From: Rhodococcus opacus
GTDB taxonomy: Bacteria; Actinomycetota; Actinomycetes; Mycobacteriales; Mycobacteriaceae
Assembly (NCBI RefSeq): GCF_012396235.1
Contig: NZ_JAAXPA010000009.1
Location: 124,001-188,000 of the forward strand
Reading direction: 5' to 3'
DNA: 64,000 nt
Part shown: positions 11,159-20,561 of the stretch, piece by piece
Position numbering within the stretch: position 1 is the stretch's first letter
How the letters are laid out: the number at the start of each line of letters is the position of its first letter
The notes under the pieces: model-generated
Told to the model about the DNA's origin: nothing
The model's input: only the letters and a program-made list of their open reading frames with translations
Database searches by the model: none
Program-made: the position numbers and the translations under genes

Positions 11159-12748
11159 TCACATCCGGAAAACGCCGTAGGAGACCGGCTCGACCGGTGC
11201 GTTCGCACACACCGAGAGCGCCAGTCCGAGAACAGTTCTGGTATCGGCGGGGTCGATGATGCCGTCGTCCCACAGCCTGGCCGTCGAGTAGTACGGATTG
11301 CCCTGCGCCTCGTACTGCTCGCGGATCGGCGCCTTGAACGCTTCTTCGTCCTCTGCCGACCACGGGTTGCCCGCGCTGTCGAGTTGCTCGCTGCGCACCG
11401 TCGACAGCACCGACGCCGCCTGCTCTCCGCCCATCACGGAGATCCGGGCGTTCGGCCACATCCACAGGAACCGCGGCGAGTACGCCCGCCCGCACATCGA
11501 GTAGTTGCCCGCACCGTAGGAGCCGCCGATCACGACGGTCAGCTTGGGAACCCGGGCGCACGCCACCGCGGTCACCATCTTGGCGCCGTGCTTGGCGATG
11601 CCGCCCGCCTCGTAGTCGCGACCGACCATGAAACCGGCGATGTTCTGCAGGAACACCAGCGGAATCTTGCGCTTGTCGCACAGTTCGATGAAATGCGCGC
11701 CCTTCATCGCGGACTCGGCGAACAGCACGCCGTTGTTGGCGACGATGCCGACCGGGTGGCCCTCGATGTGCGCGAAACCGGTGACCAGGGTCTTGCCGTA
11801 CTCCGCCTTGAACTCCTGGAACTCGGCGCCATCCACGATCCGGTCGATGACCTCGTGGACGTCGTACGGGGTGCGCGGGTCGGTGGGGACCACGTCGTAG
11901 AGGTCGGTCTGCGGCGCCGACGCGGGGACGGCGCTGATCACGTCCCACGGCCGCTCGGCACGCGGGCCGAGGGTCGCGACGATGTTCCGCACGATCCGCA
12001 GCGCGTCCTGGTCGTCCTCCGCGAGGTGGTCGGTGACGCCGGAGACCTTCGAGTGCAGGTCGCCGCCGCCGAGTTCCTCCGCTGTCACGACCTCACCGGT
12101 GGCAGCCTTCACCAGCGGCGGACCGCCCAGGAAGATGGTGCCCTGGTTGCGGACGATGACGGCCTCGTCGCTCATCGCGGGCACGTAGGCGCCGCCGGCG
12201 GTGCAGGAGCCGAGGACCGCCGCGATCTGCGGGATGCCCTGCGCGCTCATCGTGGCCTGGTTGTAGAAGATGCGGCCGAAGTGCTCGCGGTCCGGGAACA
12301 CCTCGTCCTGCCTCGGCAGGAACGCGCCGCCGGAGTCGACGAGGTAGATGCACGGCAGCTGGTTCTGCAGCGCGATCTCCTGCGCCCGCAGGTGCTTCTT
12401 CACCGTCATCGGGTAGTAGGTGCCGCCCTTGACGGTCGCGTCGTTGGCGACGATCACGCATTCCCGGCCGGACACCCGGCCGATGCCGGCGATGACGCCC
12501 GCTCCGGGGCACTCGTCGTCGTACAGGCCGTTCGCCGCGAGCGGGGAGATCTCGAGGAACGGGCTGCCGGGGTCGAGCAGGGTGTCCACTCGGTCGCGGG
12601 GCAGGAGCTTGCCTCGGCCGACGTGCCGCTCGCGCGACTTCTCGCTGCCGCCGAGCGCGGCCACGGCCAGCCTCGACTTCAGCTCGTCCACCAATTTCGT
12701 GTGCTCTGCCCGGTAGCCCTCCCGTGCAGTGGTTCCGCTCAGTGCCAT
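11159..12748 (-). CDS. accD1: Acyl-CoA (3-methylcrotonyl-CoA) carboxylase beta subunit, carboxyltransferase
   Basis: 529 aa, the normal length of AccD1/MccB. The N-terminal carboxyltransferase half contains [20 protein letters not shown] and [20 protein letters not shown]. The C-terminal half contains [53 protein letters not shown] and [15 protein letters not shown]. These are features of branched-chain enoyl-CoA carboxylases rather than propionyl/acetyl types, which are usually a little shorter. It is the first gene of the six-gene minus-strand operon, facing a divergent TetR gene across 115 bp of AT-rich DNA. Confidence 0.93.
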   Translation of the reverse strand: MALSGTTAREGYRAEHTKLVDELKSRLAVAALGGSEKSRERHVGRGKLLPRDRVDTLLDPGSPFLEISPLAANGLYDDECPGAGVIAGIGRVSGRECVIVANDATVKGGTYYPMTVKKHLRAQEIALQNQLPCIYLVDSGGAFLPRQDEVFPDREHFGRIFYNQATMSAQGIPQIAAVLGSCTAGGAYVPAMSDEAVIVRNQGTIFLGGPPLVKAATGEVVTAEELGGGDLHSKVSGVTDHLAEDDQDALRIVRNIVATLGPRAERPWDVISAVPASAPQTDLYDVVPTDPRTPYDVHEVIDRIVDGAEFQEFKAEYGKTLVTGFAHIEGHPVGIVANNGVLFAESAMKGAHFIELCDKRKIPLVFLQNIAGFMVGRDYEAGGIAKHGAKMVTAVACARVPKLTVVIGGSYGAGNYSMCGRAYSPRFLWMWPNARISVMGGEQAASVLSTVRSEQLDSAGNPWSAEDEEAFKAPIREQYEAQGNPYYSTARLWDDGIIDPADTRTVLGLALSVCANAPVEPVSYGVFRM

Positions 12749-12784
12749 CCTGCCGCCTTCTCGTCTTGACGCGCGTGCCGAGTG

Positions 12785-12828
12785 AGTTAATACTCGATAA
12801 CTGAATCTAAGATAACTGTGATTAACTG
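12785..12828. promoter_or_regulatory. Divergent control region with repeated TAACTG motifs
   Basis: The accD1-tetR gap is markedly AT-rich. TAACTG occurs three times in the same direction (12798, 12813 and 12823), and AGTTA at 12785 forms an inverted repeat with TAACT at 12798. This is the only repeat-rich part of the gap and is the natural place for the TetR operator controlling the leucine operon and its own gene. The exact operator is not determined. Confidence 0.45.
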
Positions 12829-12863
12829 AGTTGTCCAGACCACATCCGAGAAAGAGCAAGGCG

Positions 12864-13469
12864 ATGACCACAGACGTCGACGGCGCCGAAGCGCCGATCA
12901 CGCGCCGGGAGCAGATGAAGGCGGATCGTCGCCGCCAACTGCTCGAGGCCGCCGCCCGCCTCATCGCCGAACGGGGCTTCCTCGGCGTCCGCCTCGAGGA
13001 CCTCGGTTCCGCAGCGGGAATCAGCGGCCCCGCCGTGTACCGGCACTTCCCCAACAAGGACGCCGTGCTCGTCGAACTGCTCGTCGGGATCAGCACGCGA
13101 CTGCTCGAGGGCGGGTCGCTCGTCGTCGCGGAGGCCGCCTCCCCGGAAGCGGCCCTGGAGGGTCTGATCGACTTCCACCTGGACTTCGCGCTCGGGGAAC
13201 CCGACCTCATTCGCATCCAGGACCGAGACCTGGAGAGCCTGCCCGCCGAGGCCCGCCGGGAGGTCCGGCAGACGCAGCGGCGCTACGTGGAGATCTGGGT
13301 GAAGGTGCTTCTGCAAGTGGACACGTCACTGGACGAGACGGACGCCCGCACCAAGGCGCACGCCACGTTCGGGCTCATCAACTCGACCCCGCACAGCGCC
13401 GATCCCACCACCCCCTCGCGCACCCGGAAAGTGCTGCGCGACATGACGCTTCTCTGCCTGCGCCCGTGA
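12864..13469 (+). CDS. TetR-family regulator of the leucine operon
   Basis: 201 aa from ATG 12864, preceded by AAGAGCAAGG; an ATG at 12831 is open but lacks such a site. N-terminal TetR helix-turn-helix: [20 protein letters not shown], then [28 protein letters not shown]. The C-terminal ligand domain is divergent. It is divergent from accD1, the arrangement of Rv2506 beside accD1 in mycobacteria, so repression of the leucine operon with an acyl-CoA inducer is likely. Its TGA stop lies inside the left arm of the long palindrome at 13461-13510. Confidence 0.88.
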   Translation: MTTDVDGAEAPITRREQMKADRRRQLLEAAARLIAERGFLGVRLEDLGSAAGISGPAVYRHFPNKDAVLVELLVGISTRLLEGGSLVVAEAASPEAALEGLIDFHLDFALGEPDLIRIQDRDLESLPAEARREVRQTQRRYVEIWVKVLLQVDTSLDETDARTKAHATFGLINSTPHSADPTTPSRTRKVLRDMTLLCLRP

Positions 13470-13510
13470 GTACTTGTTAACCGCCCGCGGTTAACAAGTA
13501 CTCACGGGCG
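13461..13510. repeat. Long palindrome, copy 1 of a dispersed element
   Basis: Perfect inverted repeat: 24-base arms (13461-13484 and 13487-13510) around a 2-base centre. The core arm reads CCCGTGAGTACTTGTTAACC then GC. A second copy with the same core arm lies at 60596-60643. It contains the tetR stop codon and lies between convergent genes (tetR and glsB). It could form a strong hairpin in RNA from either strand. Confidence 0.9.
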
Positions 13511-13523
13511 GCGAAGCCGCAGA

Positions 13524-13552
13524 AGGGCCCCGCCCTGACCGGACGGGGCCCT
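13524..13552. terminator. Bidirectional terminator-like hairpin
   Basis: AGGGCCCCG (13524-13532) pairs with CGGGGCCCT (13544-13552), with further pairing possible inside. It lies between the convergent tetR and glsB genes, 24 bp from the glsB stop. There is no long T-tract, which is common for actinobacterial terminators. Confidence 0.7.
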
Positions 13553-13576
13553 CCTCGTGACGGTGCGATGTGCCGT

Positions 13577-13846
13577 CTACACCCTGTTCTTGCTCGTCAT
13601 CGAGGTGTATCCGAGGGTCAGCACGGCCGCCACGGCGATGCTGATGACCCACCGGATCCAGTCGATGCCGCCGGTGTCTCCCTTGTCGAGGAGCCCCTCC
13701 CACACCCAGTACCCGATCAGCGCGCCGATGATGCCGAGCACGACGGTGATGACCCACCCCATCGCCTGCTTTCCCGGAATCACGAGACGCGCCAGAACGC
13801 CGATGACCGCACCGAAGATGATGGTGCCGATGATGTTGCCGACCAT
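13577..13846 (-). CDS. GlsB/YeaQ/YmgE-family small membrane protein
   Basis: 89 aa. Starts MVGNIIGTIIFGAVIGVLAR, with GKQAMGWVITVVLGIIGALIGY forming the second membrane segment and a third near the C-terminus. Glycine-rich transmembrane helices and the LVIPGKQ loop are the hallmark of this family, often called transglycosylase-associated or stress-response membrane proteins. The biochemical role is unknown. It is a single gene, convergent with tetR. Confidence 0.88.
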   Translation of the reverse strand: MVGNIIGTIIFGAVIGVLARLVIPGKQAMGWVITVVLGIIGALIGYWVWEGLLDKGDTGGIDWIRWVISIAVAAVLTLGYTSMTSKNRV

Positions 13847-13994
13847 GGCCCTTGTCCTCTCAACACGCAATTCATGGTGCGAGCGGAAGGTCACCGCTCA
13901 TCTCGAACATAACCACCTGGACACCCGTTCGACAGGGCTTCGGCAAATCGTTGCCAAAAGGTTCATGCGGCGTACCGCTGTGAACCCCCTCGGT

Positions 13995-14620
13995 TCAGCG
14001 AATGCCCTGCCGTCGCAGGGCTACGGACACCGCTGCGGCCCGGGTGTCGACACCGAGCTTCGCGTAGATGTGGGCGAGATGGGTCTTGACCGTCGCCTCG
14101 CTGATGAAGAGGGCTTTGCCGAGCTCCTTGTTGGTCATGCCCTTGGCCAGCAGAGTCAGCAGTTCGGCCTCCCGCGGTGTGAGAGCCTCCTCGGGGCGCT
14201 GCATCTGCTGCAGTAGTCGCGAGGCGACGGGCGGCGACAGCACACTCTGGCCGGCGGCCGCGCCGCGCACGGCCGCGAAGATCTCCTGGGGCGTCGAATC
14301 CTTCAGGAGGTATCCGATGGCACCGGCATCGATGGCGCGCACCACGTCGGCATCCGTGTCGTACGTCGTGAACACCAGCACCGGCAGGTTCCGATCGACC
14401 TGCCGGATGCGGCGAATGGCCTCCACCCCGTCGATACCGGTGCCGAGGGCGAGATCCATCGTCACGAGCTGCGGCCGAATGTGCTCACGGCGTCGACCGC
14501 CTCCTCCCCCGTGCCCGCCTCGGCGATCACCTCGATGTCCGGCTGCGAGTCGAGTAGCGCTCGCAGTCCGGCGCGCACGACCACGTGGTCGTCGACCAGC
14601 AGCACGGTCACGGTCGTCAT
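13995..14620 (-). pseudogene. senR: NarL-family response regulator (SenR-like), frameshifted
   Basis: The ATG at 14620 overlaps the kinase stop (ATGA) and begins a normal receiver domain (VTVLLVDDHVVVRAGLRALL). After EEAVDAVST this frame reads FGRSS and stops at TGA (near 14463). The missing part continues in another frame from the same point: RPQLVTMDLALGTGIDGVEA with the phosphoacceptor Asp, the conserved KDSTPQEIFAAVRGA, and a complete LuxR-type HTH (LTPREAELLTLLAKGMTNKE). Together the two halves make a normal regulator of about 208 aa, so one base is missing near 14478-14482. Either the gene is broken, or the sequence has an error, or a programmed shift occurs. Re-initiation downstream would give a protein without its N-terminal receiver half. 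Confidence 0.85.
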
Positions 14621-15819
14621 GCCGCGGTTCCTCGCGCGCACGGTATCTGAGCGGCCACCACGGTGCCCTCGCCCGGTGCGCTCTCGACGGTGAACGTGCC
14701 GCCCAGTTGCTCGACGCGACCGCGCATCGCGCGCAGGCCGTATCCGCCGCGCGCCGAAAGAGTTCCGGCGGGCGCGGGTTCGAAACCGGCGCCGTCGTCG
14801 AAGATGTCGAGCACGACGGCGTCCGGAAGATACGTCAACGTGACACCCACGGTCTCGGCGTGCGCGTGCCGGGCAATATTGGACACGGCGCTCTGGGTGA
14901 TCCGCAGCAGCGCGTGCGTCACCTCCGCCGGAATCGCGATCGGAGTACCCACGATCCGGAGCTCCGCCCTCGGGTGGTGGGTACGCGCGGCAGCGAGCAG
15001 TGCCGCGTCGAGCGGCTGGGATTCAAGGTTGGGCGCCGCGAGATGGTGCACGAGACTGCGCGTTTCCGCCAGGTTCTCGCGCAAAGTTCCGGTCGCCACG
15101 CGGACGTCCTCGCGTGCCCGCGCCTCCGTCCGCGGATCTGCCTGTGCCCAGATCTGCTCGGCCGCCTCGAGCCGAAGCAGGCTGCTGGTCAGTCCCTGTG
15201 TCACGGTGTCGTGGATCTCGCGGGCCAGTCGTTCGCGTTCGGCGAGCATTCCCGCCTCCCGCTCGGTCTCCGCGAGCCGGGACCGGGTCTCCGCCACCTG
15301 GCGGAGCAGTCGCACCCGTTCCCGGCCGTCCCGCTCGATCTGGCTGTACGCCATGACGATCAGCGCTCCGGTACACAGCGGTCCGACCAGCACCGCCCAC
15401 TCGCTGCGGCCGGAGAAGGTGAAGAACGCCAGCGACGTGAGCACGGCGAGAACCCCGACGACCGGGTACGCGATCCGGCTCGGGTACGCCCTCGTGCACA
15501 GGAAGAACATGGGAAACGCGCACCAGGCGAAACTCGGCGCGAGCCAGACGAGCACCGCCCACGTCGTCAGGACCGGCCACACCCACGGTTCCCATACGCC
15601 TTCCCGCCGTGCGACCACGGCGGTGACCGTGTACAACGCGGCGAGCGCGGCAATCAACGCGACCACTACGACGAACTGCCCGCTCACTCCGTGGTAGGTC
15701 AGATATCGCGCCGTCGACGTCGCGAGGAGGACGTAGAACGACACATGGATGGCGGTAGCGAGCGGGCCGCGCAGACCCGCGCCGTCCGACCTGTCCACTC
15801 CGTCCACAGGTGTCGTCAC
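14617..15819 (-). CDS. senS: NarL-family sensor histidine kinase, SenS-like
   Basis: 400 aa. Four to five hydrophobic segments in the first 160 residues, then a coiled region (ETRSRLAETEREAGMLAERE). A HisKA_3 dimerisation domain with the phosphorylated histidine is in RLAREIHDTVTQGLTSSLLR. The ATPase domain has an N-box (ITQSAVSNIARHA), FDDGAGFEP and YGLRAMRGRVEQLGG. It forms a 4-base overlapping pair with the response regulator and faces a secreted haem-binding protein gene. This is the organisation of Streptomyces SenS-SenR-HbpS, which senses haem and redox stress. The assignment is by context and architecture, so moderate for function. Confidence 0.85.
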   Translation of the reverse strand: MTTPVDGVDRSDGAGLRGPLATAIHVSFYVLLATSTARYLTYHGVSGQFVVVVALIAALAALYTVTAVVARREGVWEPWVWPVLTTWAVLVWLAPSFAWCAFPMFFLCTRAYPSRIAYPVVGVLAVLTSLAFFTFSGRSEWAVLVGPLCTGALIVMAYSQIERDGRERVRLLRQVAETRSRLAETEREAGMLAERERLAREIHDTVTQGLTSSLLRLEAAEQIWAQADPRTEARAREDVRVATGTLRENLAETRSLVHHLAAPNLESQPLDAALLAAARTHHPRAELRIVGTPIAIPAEVTHALLRITQSAVSNIARHAHAETVGVTLTYLPDAVVLDIFDDGAGFEPAPAGTLSARGGYGLRAMRGRVEQLGGTFTVESAPGEGTVVAAQIPCARGTAA

Positions 15820-15982
15820 GTCGATTGATCCTACGGATCTGCCGTGGGTCGCGGATCAACCGTTCGGATGATCTGCCGGGGCCGGACGGATGAGTTCGGG
15901 AGCGCCGTCGGCCCGATGCGGTCACCGGCACCGCCGGGCCAGGCTGGTCAGGTCAGCTCGTCACTTCCCGAAAGGCCTTCCG

Positions 15983-16567
15983 ATGCGCACCTTCCACCGC
16001 CTGCCCCGCATTCTGGCGATCACCGTCCCGCTCGCCGCGATCGTCGCCACCTCGGCGTGCGGCACGTCCGCGTCCGACGAGGCCAGTCCGGCGTCCACTC
16101 CGGTCGCGGCCGCCGCTGCGCCGGCCCCGATCGACGGTGTGGACGGCGTGGTGAGCCAGAACCGTCTCGGTATCGGCACTGCGCAGGCCGCCGCGCAGGC
16201 GGCGCTCGCGAAGTGCCAGGCCGACGGGCTCGGCTTCGTCACCGTGTCGGCGGTCGATCGCGCCGGCAACGTGCAGGCCATGTTGCGCGGGGACAACGCG
16301 GCTCAGCACACCGTGGAGGCGGCCCGCCAGAAGGCGTACACCGCTGCCGCGTTCGGCGCGAACACCAGTGATCTGAGCGAACGGGCCAAAGGCGACGGCG
16401 CGACGGTCGCCGACCTTCCCGGCACGTTGTTCCTCGCCGGCGGGGTGAGCGTGAAGTCGGCCGGCGGGTCGATCGCGGGTATCGGCGTCGGCGGCGCTCC
16501 CGACGGAATGCGGGATCAGGCGTGTGCGGCCGCCGGGCTCGACGCGATCGCCGGGGCGCTGGGGTGA
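15983..16567 (+). CDS. hbpS: Secreted HbpS/GlcG-family (DUF336) lipoprotein
   Basis: 194 aa. N-terminal signal sequence ending in a lipobox (IVATSAC, cysteine near residue 27), so it is probably anchored outside the membrane. The mature part is a GlcG/HbpS domain: AQAAAQAALAKCQADGLGFV, TVSAVDRAGNVQAMLRGDNA, ARQKAYTAAAFGANTSDLSE and a closing AGGVSVKSAGGSIAGIGVGG. Streptomyces HbpS binds haem and modulates the SenS kinase; the divergent position to a SenS-like kinase here supports a similar sensor-accessory role. Start chosen at the ATG that gives the signal peptide. Confidence 0.85.
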   Translation: MRTFHRLPRILAITVPLAAIVATSACGTSASDEASPASTPVAAAAAPAPIDGVDGVVSQNRLGIGTAQAAAQAALAKCQADGLGFVTVSAVDRAGNVQAMLRGDNAAQHTVEAARQKAYTAAAFGANTSDLSERAKGDGATVADLPGTLFLAGGVSVKSAGGSIAGIGVGGAPDGMRDQACAAAGLDAIAGALG

Positions 16568-16677
16568 AGAGCCGCCCCGTGTCGACGCCCGAACCGGAAC
16601 GCGCGCTGTAGGGACTGAACGAGATTCTCGCGCTCACCCCCGTCGCGACGTTGCTGCGGACCAGGTGACGAGGCGGG

Positions 16678-18315
16678 TCAGGTGCGCCCGATCAGGTCGA
16701 GGGACTGCTCGCGCATCTCGACCTTGCGCACCTTGCCCGTCACGGTCATCGGGAACTCGTCGACGACGTGCACGTACTTCGGGATCTTGTAGTGGGCGAG
16801 CTTGCCGGTGCAGAATTCGCGTACCTTCGCCGCGTCCAGGGGTTCGGCACCGTCCTTCATCCGCACCCACACCATCAGTTCCTCGCCGTACTTCGCGTCC
16901 GGCACCCCGATGACCTGGGCATCGAGGATGTCCGGATGCGTGTACAGGAACTCCTCGATCTCGCGGGGATAGACGTTCTCGCCGCCGCGGATGACCATGT
17001 CCTTGATCCGCCCGGTGATCGCGACGTAGCCGTCGGAATCCATCACACCGATGTCGCCGGTGTGCATCCACCGTCCGGCGTCGATTGCTTCCGCGGTCTT
17101 CTCCGGGTTGTTCCAGTACCCGAGCATCACCGAGTAGCCCCGGGTACAGAGTTCACCCGGTGTGCCCCGCGGAACGGTCAATCCTGTTGCCGGATCGACG
17201 ATCTTGACCTCGAGATGCGGACCGACGCGGCCGACCGTCGACACGCGCTGATCGATCGTGTCGTCCGACCGGGTCTGCAGCGACACCGGGGACGTCTCGG
17301 TCATGCCGTAACAGATGGAGACCTCGGCCATCCCCATCTGTTCGATGACCTGCTTCATCACCTCCACCGGGCAGGGTGATCCGGCCATGATTCCGGTCCG
17401 CAGGCTCGACAGGTCGAACGATGCGAAGTCCGGTTCGGCGAGTTCGGCGATGAACATCGTCGGCACCCCGTACAGCGACGTGCACTTCTCCGCTTCGACG
17501 GCCTGCAGCGTGGCTTTCGGGTCGAAGGAGGGCCCCGGAATGACCATGGTCGCGCCGTGACTCGTGCATGCCAGGTTGCCCATGACCATACCGAAGCAGT
17601 GGTAGAACGGCACCGGGATGCAGACGCGGTCGTTCTCCGTGTAGTGGCACAGCTCGCCGACGAAGTATCCGTTGTTCAGGATGTTGTGATGGCTGAGCGT
17701 CGCACCCTTGGGGAATCCGGTTGTCCCCGAGGTATATTGGATATTAATCGGGTCGTCCGAGGACAGGGCCGCCTGCGCGGCGGGCAGCAGGGACGGGTCG
17801 GCGGCGTGCGCAGCCATGCCGTCCGACGCCAGCTTGCTCCACTCGGCACTGCCGAGGAGCACCACCCTCTCGAGGTCGGGGCACTGCGGCCGGACCTCCT
17901 CGATCATGCCCGCGTAGTCGGAGGACTTGAACTCGGGCGCCGACACCAGCAGACGGATACCGGCCTGATCGAGCACGTACTTCAACTCGTGCGCCCGGTA
18001 AGCGGGGTTGATGTTGACGAGCACGGCGCCGATCTTGGCCGTCGCGAACTGGATCAGGGTCCACTCCGGGCAGTTCGGCGCCCAGATCCCCACCCGGTCG
18101 CCCTTCCCGATACCCCGCTTCAGCAACCCCACCGCCACGGCGTCGACGTCCCGCCTCAACTCCGCGTACGTCCACCGCCGCCCCGAGGGCCGGTCGACCA
18201 GGGCGTCACGATCGGCGTGGGCTGCCACCGTCCGGTCGAAGTTGTCTCCGATGGTGTCGCCGAGCATCGGGGCGTCCCACACGCCGTTGGTATAGCTGGG
18301 AAGCGGGGTTGTCAT
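16678..18315 (-). CDS. AMP-dependent fatty acyl-CoA synthetase (FadD type)
   Basis: 545 aa ANL-family ligase. P-loop [19 protein letters not shown] near residue 190, [15 protein letters not shown] for the A5 motif, [20 protein letters not shown] with [20 protein letters not shown] at the hinge, and the catalytic lysine near the C-terminus in [14 protein letters not shown]. The family activates medium- to long-chain acids for beta-oxidation; the exact substrate cannot be read from sequence. It is convergent with hbpS and downstream of no obvious partner gene. Confidence 0.9.
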   Translation of the reverse strand: MTTPLPSYTNGVWDAPMLGDTIGDNFDRTVAAHADRDALVDRPSGRRWTYAELRRDVDAVAVGLLKRGIGKGDRVGIWAPNCPEWTLIQFATAKIGAVLVNINPAYRAHELKYVLDQAGIRLLVSAPEFKSSDYAGMIEEVRPQCPDLERVVLLGSAEWSKLASDGMAAHAADPSLLPAAQAALSSDDPINIQYTSGTTGFPKGATLSHHNILNNGYFVGELCHYTENDRVCIPVPFYHCFGMVMGNLACTSHGATMVIPGPSFDPKATLQAVEAEKCTSLYGVPTMFIAELAEPDFASFDLSSLRTGIMAGSPCPVEVMKQVIEQMGMAEVSICYGMTETSPVSLQTRSDDTIDQRVSTVGRVGPHLEVKIVDPATGLTVPRGTPGELCTRGYSVMLGYWNNPEKTAEAIDAGRWMHTGDIGVMDSDGYVAITGRIKDMVIRGGENVYPREIEEFLYTHPDILDAQVIGVPDAKYGEELMVWVRMKDGAEPLDAAKVREFCTGKLAHYKIPKYVHVVDEFPMTVTGKVRKVEMREQSLDLIGRT

Positions 18316-18476
18316 CACTCTTCCTCTCCAGGAGCCCGTTCGGGCACCTACGGGACGGGCGGACCCGGAGGCCCTTCCGCGGTCGAACTTACTCTTGGTT
18401 GATGTGATCCAGGGCATACTGCACGGCGAGGGGCGCCGATATCTGTGCGAAGTCCGGACACCCCTCGCCGGCTCTG

Positions 18477-19817
18477 TCAGAGCGCGTCGTCTTTCGTTTC
18501 CACCAGGGCCTTCGTGCACAGCAGGCTGACCACGCCGAGGACGGCGAGCATGACGCCGATCGCGGCGCTGCCGTACGCGGACGCCAGGGGTGCGGCGATC
18601 AGCGGCGGCACGGCGCCGCCGAGCACGCCGGCGAGGTTGTAGCCGAGGCCGGCGCCGGTGTAGCGGTAGCGCGTCTGGAACATTTCCGGAAGCAGAGCCC
18701 CGCAGGGGCCGTAGGCGATTCCGAAGATGGCGAGCGTGACCATCACGCCTATCGTGAACGCCACAGGTGAACCGGTGTCGAGCAGCGGGAACAGCGCGAG
18801 CGCCCACACGACGGCCAGTCCGCAGGAGATCATGATGACCCGCCGACGCCCGATCCGGTCCGAGTACAGAGCGGAGACGACGATCGTGAGTCCGAAGACT
18901 ACGGCCGAGGCGATCCCGACCGTCAGCACGAACGGGCGGCTGAACCCGAGGGTCTTGGTGCCGTAGCTGGTGAGAAACGCTGTGCCCATGTAGAAGAACG
19001 CGAACAGCGTGGCGAGAGCGCCGGCCGAGAGGAGGATCTCCTTGGTCTGGTACCGCCAGGCGTCCATCAGCGGGAGGGTCCGCGGGGTCGCGTCGGCACG
19101 GTCGGCCTGCTGGGCCGCGCGGAACACCGGCGTCTCCTCGATCGCCAGCCGCATGTAGAGGCCGATGCCGACCAGGACGGCACTGAACAGGAAGGGAATC
19201 CGCCACCCGTATTCGAGGAAGACCTCGTTGGTGTCGCCGAGCAGGGTGCCGGTGACGAGGAACGTGGCGCTGGAGAGGATGAAGGCCACCGCGGGGCCGA
19301 GTTGCGGGAACATCGCGTAGAGGCCGCGCTTGCCCGGGGGTGCGTATTCCGCCGTCAGCAGCGTGGCGCCCGCCCACTCGCCGCCGACCGCGAATCCCTG
19401 ACCGAAACGCAGCAGCACCAGCAGGATCGGGGCCGCGACCCCGATCGTCTCGGCACCGGGCAGCAGGCCGATCAGGAACGTCGAGACACCCATCAGGATG
19501 AGCGTGGAGATCAGAGTCTTCTTACGTCCGATCCGGTCACCGTAGTGGCCGAACAGCATGGCACCCACGGGCCTGGCGACGAACGCGACGGCGAAGGTCG
19601 CGAAGGAGGCGACGGTGCCGGCGGTGGAGCCGAGCGCGGGAAAGAACACCGTGGGGAACACCAGGGCTGCGGCGGTGCCGTAGATGAAGAAGTCGTAGAA
19701 CTCGATGGTCGTGCCGATGCCGCTGGCGACGGCCACCTTGCGGACGCTGGTACCGCCCTGGCGCACCGGTGTGGGGGCGTGGGGGGCGCCCGCACCCGAG
19801 TTGGAGACTGTGGTCAC
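18477..19817 (-). CDS. MFS transporter, metabolite:H+ symporter (MHS) family
   Basis: 446 aa with about 12 hydrophobic helices. MHS signatures: [20 protein letters not shown] in helix 1, [20 protein letters not shown] in the 2-3 loop, [20 protein letters not shown], and the repeat motif [10 protein letters not shown] in the second half. MHS transporters import organic acids or betaine-like solutes with protons. Substrate unknown. The acyl-CoA synthetase gene downstream on the same strand (161-bp gap) could act on the imported acid, but this is only a suggestion. Confidence 0.92.
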   Translation of the reverse strand: MTTVSNSGAGAPHAPTPVRQGGTSVRKVAVASGIGTTIEFYDFFIYGTAAALVFPTVFFPALGSTAGTVASFATFAVAFVARPVGAMLFGHYGDRIGRKKTLISTLILMGVSTFLIGLLPGAETIGVAAPILLVLLRFGQGFAVGGEWAGATLLTAEYAPPGKRGLYAMFPQLGPAVAFILSSATFLVTGTLLGDTNEVFLEYGWRIPFLFSAVLVGIGLYMRLAIEETPVFRAAQQADRADATPRTLPLMDAWRYQTKEILLSAGALATLFAFFYMGTAFLTSYGTKTLGFSRPFVLTVGIASAVVFGLTIVVSALYSDRIGRRRVIMISCGLAVVWALALFPLLDTGSPVAFTIGVMVTLAIFGIAYGPCGALLPEMFQTRYRYTGAGLGYNLAGVLGGAVPPLIAAPLASAYGSAAIGVMLAVLGVVSLLCTKALVETKDDAL

Positions 19818-19897
19818 TCGATTCCTCCGTGGTCCGTGGGGAACACCCTGGTGGGCGTATCCCGGATGAGAGGAAAAGTAGTGATCCGGCTCACTGT

Positions 19898-19927
19898 GTC
19901 ACCACCCCCGGATAGGGGGGTGGTGAC
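19898..19927. terminator. Terminator hairpin after the HTH gene
   Basis: GTCACCACCCCC (19898-19909) pairs perfectly with GGGGGTGGTGAC (19916-19927), a 12-bp stem with a 6-base loop. It starts 11 bp downstream of the stop of the minus-strand HTH gene, ending the ethanolamine operon. Confidence 0.75.
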
Positions 19928-19937
19928 GCGTGTCACG

Positions 19938-20483
19938 TCACTCGGCGGTGCCGGACGCGCCGAGCAGCTCCTTGCGGAGTTCGGTCCACACGGTGGCGTA
20001 CGAGTCGATCACGGGTTCCGAGATCCACTTCGACTCCCCCGCCGCGACTTTCGCGAGAGCGTCGGCGAACAGGTCCTGGTAGCGGGACAACCGGGGTACG
20101 AACGCCGACAGGTCGTCGAACACGACCGACGCCCGGCGGTCCAGGTCGGCCAGCTGATCGGCGTCGGCCGAATCGATCAGTCCGACGAACTCCTCGTGGA
20201 ACGGCACGAAGCTCTCGTACACCTCCGCGATGGAGTCCTCGTCGATGGACACCCGCTCGGCGTCGAGCTGATCCTCGAGCTCCGAGTGTCCGGCCTCGGT
20301 GAGCCCGATCCGGCCGTCCGACACTTCCTGCGCCTTGCCCTGGGTCAGCAGCGCGTCGTAGGCGGCCTGCGCGGACGCGGCGCTCACACCGAGATGCTCG
20401 GCCAGAACGGCCGCGCTGACCTGCTCTTTCAACCGGACCGCCTGCAGCAGGGCCAACTCGTCCACATTGCCAGCGAAGGCCAT
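19938..20483 (-). CDS. Winged-helix HTH protein downstream of eutBC
   Basis: 181 aa. Residues 10-75 look like a winged helix (LLQAVRLKEQVSAAVLAEHL, VSAASAQAAYDALLTQGKAQ, then a wing and LTEAGHSEL). The rest is an acidic helical region (FVPFHEEFVGLIDSADADQL, RLSRYQDLFADALAKVAAGE) that I do not recognise. It is 78 bp after eutC on the same strand and is probably co-transcribed with the ethanolamine genes, so a regulatory role there is plausible. Not assignable to a named family by eye. Confidence 0.72.
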   Translation of the reverse strand: MAFAGNVDELALLQAVRLKEQVSAAVLAEHLGVSAASAQAAYDALLTQGKAQEVSDGRIGLTEAGHSELEDQLDAERVSIDEDSIAEVYESFVPFHEEFVGLIDSADADQLADLDRRASVVFDDLSAFVPRLSRYQDLFADALAKVAAGESKWISEPVIDSYATVWTELRKELLGASGTAE

Positions 20484-20561
20484 AGATCTCTCCTCGTCAC
20501 ACCCCGTCCAGGGCGGTTCTCCGCAGGCCCGGTCGGACCTGCCGCCCTTTAGATAACACGA

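Noticed and set aside
9267-11180. 637-codon plus-strand open frame
   Set aside because: Antisense to accA1, which has intact biotin carboxylase and biotin carrier motifs.
18334-18345. GCCCGTTCGGGC palindrome near the acyl-CoA synthetase start, similar to the mad palindromes
   Set aside because: It lies too close to the start codon (about 19 bp) and lacks the flanking CT/AG bases; short GC palindromes like this are frequent by chance at this base composition.
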